Shown here: positions 47,001-63,165 of the stretch, piece by piece
Layout of the letters: each line of letters opens with the position of its first letter
Numbering within the stretch: position 1 is the first letter of the stretch
NCBI GenBank assembly: GCA_947495295.1
Contig: CANLYJ010000002.1
Location: forward strand, 1 to 64,000
Direction of reading: 5' to 3'
DNA length: 64,000 nt
Origin: an uncultured Paracoccaceae bacterium
Lineage (GTDB): Bacteria > Pseudomonadota > Alphaproteobacteria > Rhodobacterales > Rhodobacteraceae
Position numbers and translations under genes: made by a program
The notes under the pieces: generated by a model
What the model saw: the letters and a program-made list of their open reading frames with translations, nothing else
What the model was told of the DNA's origin: nothing
Databases searched by the model: none

Positions 47001-49355
47001 AAACGCAATCCGACACGGGCGCTGGGCTTGGGCTACGCGCAGGTTGATCCCGGTGCCAAGGCGCTATCGGTATCACTGGATGCGCCTGACACCATGCAAC
47101 CACGCGGGCCGATGCAGATTGGTGTGCAGGTTGATGGGGTGCAGCCCGGTGAACAGGCTTTTGTCACGCTGGCGGCGGTTGATCTGGGCATCCTTAATCT
47201 GACCGGATTTCAATCGCCCGATCCGCAAGAGCACTATTTTGGCCAGCGCAAGCTTGGGGTTGAACTGCGCGATGTCTACGGACGGCTGATTGATGGGCTG
47301 AACGGGGCGATGGGCACTGTGCGGTCGGGCGGTGATGCCCCCGCACAGGCAGGTTTGCAAAGCCCGCCACCGACCGAAGAGTTGGTGACCTATTTCACTG
47401 GGCCGGTCACAGTCGATCAGAACGGGCAGGCGCAGGTCAGCTTTGATCTGCCCGCATTCAACGGCACAATTCGTCTGATGGCGGTTGCGTGGTCACCCAC
47501 AGGTGTCGGGCAGGCGGAGCGTGACGTGATTGTCCGTGATCCGGTTGTTGTGACCGCCAGCGTGCCGCGCTTTCTGGCCCCCGGCGACCAAAGCCGCCTG
47601 TTGTTGGAGGTGATCCATGCCGATGGGCCCGCAGGACAGATGGGGCTGAATGTCAGCGCCAATGGGTTGGGAATGGTGTCACAAGTCCCTGCAAGTTTCG
47701 ATTTGCCCGACGGCGGCAAACATGTCGTCACGATCCCTTTTGCCGCCTTTGATGTGGGCAATCACAGCATCGATGTCACGCTGACCACCCCGGATGGGCG
47801 TGATTTGGTGAAATCCCTGACTGTTCCGGTTCTGGTCAATGATCCAGAGATCAGCCAGATCAGCCGTTTCACACTTAACCCCGGTGATGTTTTCACCTTT
47901 GATGACGATGTCTTTGCCGGGTTTGCGAATGGGACAGGCAAGGCGACCCTATCGGCGGGGCCACTTGCCCGTTTTGATGCGCCGGGCCTGCTGAATGCCC
48001 TTGATCGGTATCCTTATGGCTGTACCGAACAAATCGCCTCACGTGCTTTGCCGCTGCTTTATCTTGATGGCGTGGCCAGCGCGATGGGGCTGGCCACACG
48101 CGATCAGATTGGCAAACGGATCGAACAGGCGATTGCAGCGGTAACCGCCAATCAATCCGCCAACGGGGCCTTTGGCCTGTGGCGGCCAAGTTCGGGGGAT
48201 TTGTGGCTGGATGCCTATGTCACCGATTTCCTGACGCGCGCACGTGCAGCCGGTCATGCCGTGCCGGATGTGGCTTATGACAATGCGGTGGCCAATCTGC
48301 GCAATGCGGTGAATTACTATCCTGATTTCGACGATGGTGGGAATGATCTGGCCTATGCATTGTTTGTGCTGGCGCGCGAAGGCGAGGCGGCCATTGGTGA
48401 TCTGCGTTATTACGCGGATCAAAAGGCTGAAGCGTTCAGTTCGCCCTTGGCGCAGGCCCAACTGGGCGCGGCATTGGCGCAATATGGTGATCAGCCGCGT
48501 GCCGACGCGTTGTTTGGTCTGGCGGGCAGGGCGATGCAGGCGCGCTTGGCGGCGGAAGAACAGCGCACATGGCGCAGTGACTATGGCACCTATCGACGTG
48601 ATGCGGCGGGGGTTCTGGCATTGGCCGTGGAGGCTGGCAGCGAAGCCATCAATCGGGCGCAGCTTGTCCGTTATATCGGGCCGGACAGCAGCCGCGTTTC
48701 CACGCAAGAAGCGGCATGGACATTACTGGCGGCCAATGCGCTGGTTGATGATCTGCGCGGCACAGGGCTGACCGTTGATGGGCTGGCCCCGGACGGGCCG
48801 GTTGTGCAATTGCGTGACGCGCTGACCTCCGCGGCACCCGTTCTGATTGCTAATGACGGTGCCAACCCGACAGAGCTGACGGTGACCACGTTTGGCGTGC
48901 CTGACACCCCTGAACCTGCGGGCGGCAATGGGTATGCGATCCGTCGGACCTATAGCACGATGGATGGTGAACCGGTTGATCTGGGCAATGTGGCGATTGG
49001 CACCCGGTTGGTGACCATCCTTGAAATCCAGCCATTTGGACGGCAGGAGGCGCGGCTGATGGTCAATGACCCGCTGCCTGCCGGGTTTGAGATCGACAAC
49101 CCCAACCTGATCGCGGGCGGGGATATCCGCGCGCTTGAATGGCTAAGGCCGGTTGATGCAAAAAACGCTGAGTTCCGCGCTGACAGGTTCCTGGCCGCCG
49201 TTGATTGGCGATCTGACAAGCCGTTTCAGCTGGCCTATATCGTGCGGGCGGTGTCGCCGGGGCAGTTCCATCATCCGGCCGCGGCGGTCGAGGATATGTA
49301 TCGCCCGCAGATGCGCGCGCATACCGATCCCGGGCGGATCACGATCAGCGAATGA
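44010..49355 (+). CDS. Bacterial alpha-2-macroglobulin with N-terminal PAN/Apple-like domain
   Basis: CEAACTNDARCEAFTFNQRSNACFPKRD PAN-like; thioester motif YPYGCTEQ; MG domains (YRAGDTIHLTALMRD); start at 44010. Confidence 0.92.
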   Translation: MTRSWISLVSAVFVICGGVAAAQDAVPQTRTVYERGIDLVGTDLAQIFDTTLPACEAACTNDARCEAFTFNQRSNACFPKRDITGIVPFDGAVSGRVYQTDPAVLAGVTDRMAELSFLSEVDFNRAATLTRAENQPLPRATPTQRSAWIRAVETDLPTDWIAFGRTTKVNNSRITGMAVPAHIKAYLRTVDPQARRLAAMEIAGALETAGRGRLMINGLRLAQDLRFDRETEIALEAAIGKYGFRVVDTVVESDSAAPRICAVFSEDLIKAGTDYAPFVQLPSPQLAVTVDDRQLCVDGVTHGNRYRIVLRQGLPAASGETLIRPVELTHYVRDRAPTIRFTGRSYVLPRLGDVAVPIETVNLAEVQLILSRVDDRNLMRTMQSGLMNSATANYQPDGLPEEIGTTVWSGTADVAQELNRDMLTRLPLGDALGDEPAGLYALTATGTDPSRDIGAATQWFVLSDIGIATYLGNDGLTVVARGLGDAMPLPDATVTLVSQSNAVLSQIQTDADGAAQFPAGLTRGTGGNRPALVTVTLGDDMTFLSLTDPAFDLSDRGVEGRDPSPPIDAFLATDRGAYRAGDTIHLTALMRDQLALGHTGIPLTAVLTRPDGVEYSRTVSTTDQAGGHVFALPVAATAPRGTWRISVSVDADQPALARKTVLVEDFLPERIDFDLSLPDQIRLADIPDLSVTARYLFGAVGADLDVEGEALLRAADSLDGFPGYRFGQYDAAFDGRLTYLDGATTAADGTAVLPIDLPQADASQPLELRVTARVKEGSGRPVERQITAPVLPDQPMIGIKPLFDGVIGEGSEAPFELIALTPDLASADLPVRWTVNKVTTRYQWYRLDGRWNWEPTTTRERVATGQATLGQTPVRVAADVDWGQHEIVVEALGAAYAVASTDFSAGWYAPASADDTPDLLEASLDADRYAMGDTAVFRIVPRHAGVAVVTVMSDRLIALRNVPVTEGENLIELPVTQEWGAGAYVSASVIRPMAVAEKRNPTRALGLGYAQVDPGAKALSVSLDAPDTMQPRGPMQIGVQVDGVQPGEQAFVTLAAVDLGILNLTGFQSPDPQEHYFGQRKLGVELRDVYGRLIDGLNGAMGTVRSGGDAPAQAGLQSPPPTEELVTYFTGPVTVDQNGQAQVSFDLPAFNGTIRLMAVAWSPTGVGQAERDVIVRDPVVVTASVPRFLAPGDQSRLLLEVIHADGPAGQMGLNVSANGLGMVSQVPASFDLPDGGKHVVTIPFAAFDVGNHSIDVTLTTPDGRDLVKSLTVPVLVNDPEISQISRFTLNPGDVFTFDDDVFAGFANGTGKATLSAGPLARFDAPGLLNALDRYPYGCTEQIASRALPLLYLDGVASAMGLATRDQIGKRIEQAIAAVTANQSANGAFGLWRPSSGDLWLDAYVTDFLTRARAAGHAVPDVAYDNAVANLRNAVNYYPDFDDGGNDLAYALFVLAREGEAAIGDLRYYADQKAEAFSSPLAQAQLGAALAQYGDQPRADALFGLAGRAMQARLAAEEQRTWRSDYGTYRRDAAGVLALAVEAGSEAINRAQLVRYIGPDSSRVSTQEAAWTLLAANALVDDLRGTGLTVDGLAPDGPVVQLRDALTSAAPVLIANDGANPTELTVTTFGVPDTPEPAGGNGYAIRRTYSTMDGEPVDLGNVAIGTRLVTILEIQPFGRQEARLMVNDPLPAGFEIDNPNLIAGGDIRALEWLRPVDAKNAEFRADRFLAAVDWRSDKPFQLAYIVRAVSPGQFHHPAAAVEDMYRPQMRAHTDPGRITISE

Positions 49356-51373
49356 CGCGGGCGTTCATTGCCATAGCGATTTGTTTGTGGGCGGCGGGCG
49401 CCGCGCGCGATGCGGTTGATGACTGGGTCGATGCGACGCAACTGCCCAGCCTGACAGCCGAGGTAAGCCGCGAAATACGCGACAGGGATGGCGTGCTTTT
49501 GCGTGCTTACACTACGCCTGACGGGCGCTGGCGGTTGCCGGTCACGTTGGCAGAAGTTGACCCGACCTATCTGGAAATGCTGATCCGCTATGAGGACAAA
49601 CGCTTTGCCAGCCATGCCGGTGTTGATCCGGTCGCGATGATCCGGGCAGCCGGTCAGGCGCTGTGGCATGGGCAAGTCGTGTCGGGTGGGTCCACATTGA
49701 CGATGCAGGTTGCGCGTTTGTTAGAGGGTGGCAGTTCCAGCCATCTGGCAGGCAAGCTGCGGCAGATACGGGTAGCGCTGGCGCTGGAACGGCAGTTGAG
49801 CAAGGACCAGATCCTGACGCTGTATCTGAACCACGCGCCATTTGGGGGGAATATCGAAGGGGTGCGTGCCGCATCCTACGCTTATTTTGACCGCCCGCCC
49901 CGGCGGCTGACGCCAGCGCAGGCCGCATTGCTGGTTGCATTGCCGCAATCGCCCGAGGCGCGCCGGCCTGACAGGGCATCGGATCAGGCAACGCAGGCCC
50001 GCGATCATGTGCTGCACCGTCTTGCGGCATTTAACGTGATTGATGACGCAACCCAGGCCGCTGCGACGGCAAAACCCGTTCCATCAACCCGCCATCTGAT
50101 CCCCGCGCTTGCCCCGCATTTGACCGATAGGGTGATTGCGGTGGATGACACCAGCCACCGCATCGACCTGACGCTGGATCGGCAATTGCAGACCCTGTTG
50201 GAACAGCTGGCGGCGGACACGGTCCAGGGCCGCAGTGACGGGTTGCAGATTGCGATTATTGCCGCAGATCATCAGACGGGTCATGTGCTGGCCCATGTCG
50301 GATCAGCCGCCTACAGCGCAGATGGTCGGGGTGGTTTTCTGGATCTGACGCACGCGGTGCGATCCCCCGGTTCAACGCTGAAACCACTTGTATATGGGTT
50401 GGGGTTTGATCGGGGCTTGATCCATCCTGAAACCATGATCGCGGATAGACCAACGGATTTTGGGGGCTATGCGCCGCAGAACTTCGATGGCTATTTCCGT
50501 GGTGAGTTGCGGGTGCGGACGGCCTTGCAGCATTCGCTGAATATCCCTGCTGTTGCGGTGACAGAGGCGCTTGGCCCGGTTCACCTGCTGGCTGGTTTAC
50601 GGCGGGCGGGGGCAAATCCCAGATTGCCAAACGGGCGTCCCGGGCTGGCCATCGCCTTGGGCGGTGTGGGGCTGACCCTTGAAGATCTGGTACGGCTTTA
50701 TGCGGCCATTGGGAATGCCGGGCAGGCCGTGGATTTGCGTTGGCATGACGCGCCAAGCACGGGGTTTACACCGCATCGGGTACTGGACGCCGCTGCCGCC
50801 TGGCATGTGGCGCATATCCTGACCGACGTGCCGCGCCCGACCGGGGTAAAGGGGGCTGGGATCGCGTTCAAAACTGGCACCTCCTATGGGCATCGGGATG
50901 CCTGGGCGATTGGATTTGACGGGCGACATGTGGTTGGGGTCTGGATGGGGCGCCCGGATGGCACGCCTGTACCCGGCGCATTTGGTGGCGACCTGGCGGC
51001 ACCTGTTCTGTTTGATGCCTTTGCCCGGATCAAGCCGGTCATGGCGCCGATTGGGCCACCACCGCATAACGCGCTTTTGCTGCCAACAGCACAACTGCCC
51101 CGGCATTTGCAGCATTTTGGTGACCCAAGGGACATCGCCACCCTCGCGCCCAGCATCGCGTTTCCCCCGGACGGTGCCGTGTTGGAAGGCACCATGTTGA
51201 CCGTCAAGGTGCGCGACGGGCGCGCGCCCTTCATCTGGATGGCGAATGGTGAACCGGTGGCACGCACACATCGGCAGCAGATCGATATTGCGGCCCCCGG
51301 CATCGGATTTTCATCGCTGACGGTGATTGATGCCAATGGCCAATCGGATCAGGCGCAGATTGCAATCGAATGA
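49352..51373 (+). CDS. pbpC: Penicillin-binding protein 1C
   Basis: YEDKRFASHAGVDPVAMIRA, GGSTLTMQVARLL glycosyltransferase; SPGSTLKPLVYGL, KTGTSYGHRDAWAIGFDGRHVVGVWMGRPDG transpeptidase; overlaps upstream gene. Confidence 0.95.
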   Translation: MTRAFIAIAICLWAAGAARDAVDDWVDATQLPSLTAEVSREIRDRDGVLLRAYTTPDGRWRLPVTLAEVDPTYLEMLIRYEDKRFASHAGVDPVAMIRAAGQALWHGQVVSGGSTLTMQVARLLEGGSSSHLAGKLRQIRVALALERQLSKDQILTLYLNHAPFGGNIEGVRAASYAYFDRPPRRLTPAQAALLVALPQSPEARRPDRASDQATQARDHVLHRLAAFNVIDDATQAAATAKPVPSTRHLIPALAPHLTDRVIAVDDTSHRIDLTLDRQLQTLLEQLAADTVQGRSDGLQIAIIAADHQTGHVLAHVGSAAYSADGRGGFLDLTHAVRSPGSTLKPLVYGLGFDRGLIHPETMIADRPTDFGGYAPQNFDGYFRGELRVRTALQHSLNIPAVAVTEALGPVHLLAGLRRAGANPRLPNGRPGLAIALGGVGLTLEDLVRLYAAIGNAGQAVDLRWHDAPSTGFTPHRVLDAAAAWHVAHILTDVPRPTGVKGAGIAFKTGTSYGHRDAWAIGFDGRHVVGVWMGRPDGTPVPGAFGGDLAAPVLFDAFARIKPVMAPIGPPPHNALLLPTAQLPRHLQHFGDPRDIATLAPSIAFPPDGAVLEGTMLTVKVRDGRAPFIWMANGEPVARTHRQQIDIAAPGIGFSSLTVIDANGQSDQAQIAIE

Positions 51374-51520
51374 TGTCTGGAACGTCACGCACGCCTTGAT
51401 CACATTGCCACGATAACCCTTGATCAAGCCTTGTGGTTCACACCAATTCGCGGCAATTGGGCACAGTGCCATCCGGTGAAAAATCGCCACAACCAAGACA
51501 AAGAAAAGGTCTGTGTCAGC

Positions 51521-51991
51521 ATGAAAAGACTTCTCGCCCTTGCCGTTCTTGCCTGCCCATCCATTGCGATGGCACATGACTACACAGTCGGTGACCTGAT
51601 GATCATGCATCCGGTGGCCTATGAGACGACGGCGACCGCGATGTCAGGTGCGGGTTATATGACCGTAACCAATAACGGCGAGACGGCTGATCGGATTATC
51701 CGGGCCGAGGCCGATTTTCCGCGCGTTATGCTGCACGAAACCAAGATCGAGGACGGTGTCGCAACGATGACCCATCTGGAAGGTGTCGAGATCCCGGCAG
51801 GCGCGACCATTGCATTTGAACCCGGCGGCAAACATGTGATGTTCATGGGGCTGGACGGCGACCCATTTGAAATCGGTGAAGAGATCAACGTCAAACTGGT
51901 GTTTGAGAACGCCGGCGAAATAGACGTCGTATTCAAGGTGGAAGCGCGCGATCATGCCAACGACAAGGCCGAGGATCACAGCGGTCACTAG
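51521..51991 (+). CDS. PCu(A)C-type periplasmic copper chaperone
   Basis: Signal peptide; AGYMTVTNNGETADRIIRAEADFPRVMLHETKIEDGVATMTHLEGVEIPAGATIAFEPGGKHVMFMGL. Confidence 0.9.
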   Translation: MKRLLALAVLACPSIAMAHDYTVGDLMIMHPVAYETTATAMSGAGYMTVTNNGETADRIIRAEADFPRVMLHETKIEDGVATMTHLEGVEIPAGATIAFEPGGKHVMFMGLDGDPFEIGEEINVKLVFENAGEIDVVFKVEARDHANDKAEDHSGH

Positions 51992-52002
51992 AGCCTGTTG
52001 AT

Positions 52003-53430
52003 TTAGGCTGAGTCGTCGTTTTCGCGGCTCAGCAGATCGAACTTGCGCAGCTTGACATAAAGCGACTGCCGGGAAAGCCCCAGCATCTCTGCTGCAGCAA
52101 CCCGGTTATTCATCGTCAGCTCAACCGCGGTTTCGATGCACATCTTTTCAACAACATTTGTTGTTTCGGCCACGATGTCCTTGAGCGTCGCACTGCCAAC
52201 CAGTTCAACAATGGAACGCATGCTTTCGTCGCTTGTGGGATTGGCGGTGTTGCGGCTTGGCTCTGCGTGGATTGCATCGCGGAACACAAACGCAAACACC
52301 GATTCAGACCCTGCCTTTAGCCGGGTGACAGACACCTCAACCGGGCGGGGGTTGCCGTAATCACCAGCGACTTTGGTGGTGTAGATCCGCATTTTGCCGG
52401 ACCGGTTGGCATTTTCCATCATCACCTTCAGATCAACGCTGCCGCGCAGCAGGTAATCGGAAAGGTTGCGTTCGCGGATACGGACGTCATGCGCTGTATC
52501 GATCAAGCTGAGGAAGGCGTCATTCACCGAAAGGACCTGCCCAGTGTCCTTGGCAAATACGATGGCTTCGGGGCCGTCAGCATAAAGGTCATGCAAATTG
52601 CGGCTTAGATCATTGACGTTCGGGCTGCTTTCATCGGCTGGCTTGATCCGGCACAGCAAGACCCGGTCGCCTGCGGTGCGAAACAATGTCGGGGTGATGA
52701 TCACGCCGGTGGCTTTGCCGCGCAGTTCCAGTGTTTCCTGCGGGTCGCCCTCGGCGATAGCGTGACTGGTCAGGTTATCAATCAGATCGCCACGCTTGCG
52801 CTGTTCAAAACACCCCGAAAATGCAGCACCGATCAGTTTCTCTCTGGGTCGGCCAAGTAGGGTCGCGGCGGCGGCATTTGCCTCTGACACTTCACCGGTT
52901 TGAACGGATACGAACACGACGGCCTCAGACGCGCTATCCATCAGGACGCGAAAGCGCGTGTCGTATTCGCGCTGCGCCTCATAATCACGTTCAAGGGCCA
53001 GTTGTGCCTTGACCAACTGTTGCTGCATCTCTGCAATCGGGCGCAGATCCCGGCCAAGCAACAGTATCGCGCCATCAGGGCCGATACGATGAAAGCTGTA
53101 ACGAACCGGAAATTCCCACTGACCCAGATCGTCCGTATGGTTCAGTTCGACCGGTCGCACGGTCTTTGCGCCATCCAAAAAAGTGGCCAACCTGCCGTCG
53201 AATTTTGAGACACTTTCGATCGTCAATGCGCCACGAATATCTTTGCCTTCCCAATGTTCAAGCTTGTGAAAGGCTTCGTTCGTGGGGCTGACAAGGAAGG
53301 ACAGCACCTTACCTGCATCCGAAATGACAATCCCAAGATCGGCAACTTCGGCGATGATATCACCCAGTATCTCGGGGGCGATCAGGGGAATTGCACCGCT
53401 GCTCCAGTATTTTGCTCCCCGGGACGTCAT
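52003..53430 (-). CDS. ppsR: Transcriptional regulator PpsR/CrtJ
   Basis: PAS domains, C-terminal FIS-type HTH NNRVAAAEMLGLSRQSLYVKLRKFDLL; beside bch genes; longest ORF starts 53520 but 53430 avoids overlap with ppaA. Confidence 0.92.
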   Translation of the reverse strand: MTSRGAKYWSSGAIPLIAPEILGDIIAEVADLGIVISDAGKVLSFLVSPTNEAFHKLEHWEGKDIRGALTIESVSKFDGRLATFLDGAKTVRPVELNHTDDLGQWEFPVRYSFHRIGPDGAILLLGRDLRPIAEMQQQLVKAQLALERDYEAQREYDTRFRVLMDSASEAVVFVSVQTGEVSEANAAAATLLGRPREKLIGAAFSGCFEQRKRGDLIDNLTSHAIAEGDPQETLELRGKATGVIITPTLFRTAGDRVLLCRIKPADESSPNVNDLSRNLHDLYADGPEAIVFAKDTGQVLSVNDAFLSLIDTAHDVRIRERNLSDYLLRGSVDLKVMMENANRSGKMRIYTTKVAGDYGNPRPVEVSVTRLKAGSESVFAFVFRDAIHAEPSRNTANPTSDESMRSIVELVGSATLKDIVAETTNVVEKMCIETAVELTMNNRVAAAEMLGLSRQSLYVKLRKFDLLSRENDDSA

Positions 53431-53465
53431 CCCAACCGCACCGAAGTTTGCAGCACCACCATCAG

Positions 53466-54263
53466 TCACGTCCTGCGCATCGTAGGGGGGTGATTGGTCG
53501 TTGCCACTTTCAGGTTGCACAACGCAATAGCCTGATCTGGTTGTGCTGTCGCATGGTCCGCACCTGTCAACGCCTTAACATCTTCTACTGTTTCGACCTC
53601 CAGAATAGAGCCACCAATGACAATGGGCAAATGCTGATCAGTCGCGTTCTTTACTACATCGACGATCCGGCGCAGTGATTCAAGCCTTTCACCGCGCGAC
53701 GAAGAAATGAACACGGCATCAAAACCTGTGCGCTGAATACGCGCGGCGATTTCTTCGGGGCGCACGCCAAGCGTTAATCTGACCGACAGGCCCTTGCGGC
53801 GCAACTGCCCGGCCAGAACCATCGCGCCAAGCGTATGATAGATTTCTTGCGCAACGATCAGCATGACAGCCGGTGCCGTCGGATCGGCGGAGTTGTCACC
53901 CGACCAGTCCGGGCCAAGGTCCCGCAACATCGATTGCAGGCGCGACACCCCGATTGTCACCCCGGCAAAGCCCAGTTCGTCAGAACACCACAAATCGCCC
54001 ATCTGGCGTGCCAGCTCCGGGATGTAGCTGTCGGCAATATCTTCGCGGCTGATCCCCGATGCCAGCGCGTCTTCCAGTGCCTCACCACAAGAATCGCGAT
54101 CAGCGCTCATCGCGGCGGTATGCAGGCTTTTTAGTATGTCAGCATCTAGGTCTGGTGGCGGATTGCTTGCCACGATCTGCACGTGCAGTGCCGACATTGC
54201 ATTTGCGGGCAATGGTGTCGCATCAACTCGCGATTTGGCGTCTATGTTCCGATGTTCGGGCAT
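53466..54263 (-). CDS. ppaA: PpaA/AerR-type cobalamin-binding antirepressor
   Basis: B12-binding-like domain with VAQEIYHTLGAMVLAGQLRRKG (ExxxHxxGA); position between ppsR and bchF; start 54263 preceded by AAAGGA, longest ORF to 54467. Confidence 0.88.
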   Translation of the reverse strand: MPEHRNIDAKSRVDATPLPANAMSALHVQIVASNPPPDLDADILKSLHTAAMSADRDSCGEALEDALASGISREDIADSYIPELARQMGDLWCSDELGFAGVTIGVSRLQSMLRDLGPDWSGDNSADPTAPAVMLIVAQEIYHTLGAMVLAGQLRRKGLSVRLTLGVRPEEIAARIQRTGFDAVFISSSRGERLESLRRIVDVVKNATDQHLPIVIGGSILEVETVEDVKALTGADHATAQPDQAIALCNLKVATTNHPPTMRRT

Positions 54264-54343
54264 GCACGCAATCCTTTTGCTGAATTCGCGCTTTTGGCAA
54301 CCTCTGCAGCATTCCTTGGCATTGTCCTGTGCGGTGTCCAGAA

Positions 54344-54361
54344 TGTCAAAGAAAATTGACA
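54344..54361. promoter_or_regulatory. Putative PpsR/CrtJ operator
   Basis: TGTCAA-AGAAAA-TTGACA, perfect TGT-N12-ACA dyad. Confidence 0.75.
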
Positions 54362-54467
54362 TATCGCACGCTACATAAGCTGAGATATGACCCAATACAT
54401 TGAAAAATATAGTAAATGTGCATCTCCGAAGATCAGAGCAGTCGCGGCTAGAACATATAAGCCCCAC

Positions 54468-54485
54468 TGTAAGTTAAAGTTGACA
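54468..54485. promoter_or_regulatory. Putative PpsR/CrtJ operator upstream of bchF
   Basis: TGTAAGTTAAAGTTGACA, TGT-N12-ACA. Confidence 0.75.
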
Positions 54486-54522
54486 CATGGCCCAAGTGAC
54501 ACCTAATCTAGACATATATGAC

Positions 54523-54539
54523 TGTCAGGGGCCGTTTAC

Positions 54540-54540
<1 letters not shown>
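54523..54540. promoter_or_regulatory. Putative PpsR/CrtJ operator abutting bchF start codon
   Basis: TGTCAGGGGCCGTTTACA, TGT-N12-ACA. Confidence 0.65.
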
Positions 54541-62393
<7,853 letters not shown>

Positions 62394-62472
62394 TGAAAAC
62401 CCTGTCGGCAAAGCGTCGGACAAACGTCGGACTTGCGTATGGCAAGGTTTCCGCCGCCTGTGGGGTGCCTGC

Positions 62473-63165
62473 ATGACGCAATATGCCGCCACACGCGACC
62501 GGGTCGAAGATTACTTTGACCGTTCTGCAACCAAAGTCTGGGAGCGGCTGACATCGGATGCGCCCGTATCGGGCATTCGCGCCACGGTCCGTGCGGGCCG
62601 TGATCAGATGCGCGATCTGCTGTTGGATCAGTTTCCTGCTGATCTGCGCGGCGCCCGCATGCTGGACGCGGGCTGCGGCACCGGGGCAATGGCAGTGGAA
62701 CTGGCCAAGCGTGGCGCGCAGGTTGTTGCCGTTGATATCTCGCCCGCCCTGATCGGGATTGCCAAGCAGCGGGTCCCGGCCGGATTGTCTGGCGACATCG
62801 AATGGGTGGCTGGCGATATGCTGGATGCGACCAAGGGCGGGTTTGATCATGCGGTCGCGATGGATTCGCTGATCTATTACAGTCCCGATGATGTGGCTGC
62901 CGTCTTGGGCCGTGCCGCCGCTCGCGTGCGTGGCAAATTCGCCTTTACCCTGCCACCACGTACCCCGATGCTGATGGCGATGTGGCGTGTGGGCAAACTG
63001 TTCCCACGCGCGGATCGCAGCCCGACCATGGTGCCGCAGACGACCGCTGGCGTTGCCAATGCGCTGCGCGCGGCAGGTATTGCGGGACAGCTGCGCGAGG
63101 TTTCCCGTATCAAATCGGGTTTCTACATCTCGAACGCCCTTGTGTTTGAGGGGGGTGCCGCATGA
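62473..63165 (+). CDS. bchM: Magnesium protoporphyrin IX methyltransferase
   Basis: YFDRSATKVWERLTSDAPVSGIRATVRAGRDQMRD; SAM motif MLDAGCGTGAMAVELAKRGA; start at 62473. Confidence 0.95.
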   Translation: MTQYAATRDRVEDYFDRSATKVWERLTSDAPVSGIRATVRAGRDQMRDLLLDQFPADLRGARMLDAGCGTGAMAVELAKRGAQVVAVDISPALIGIAKQRVPAGLSGDIEWVAGDMLDATKGGFDHAVAMDSLIYYSPDDVAAVLGRAAARVRGKFAFTLPPRTPMLMAMWRVGKLFPRADRSPTMVPQTTAGVANALRAAGIAGQLREVSRIKSGFYISNALVFEGGAA

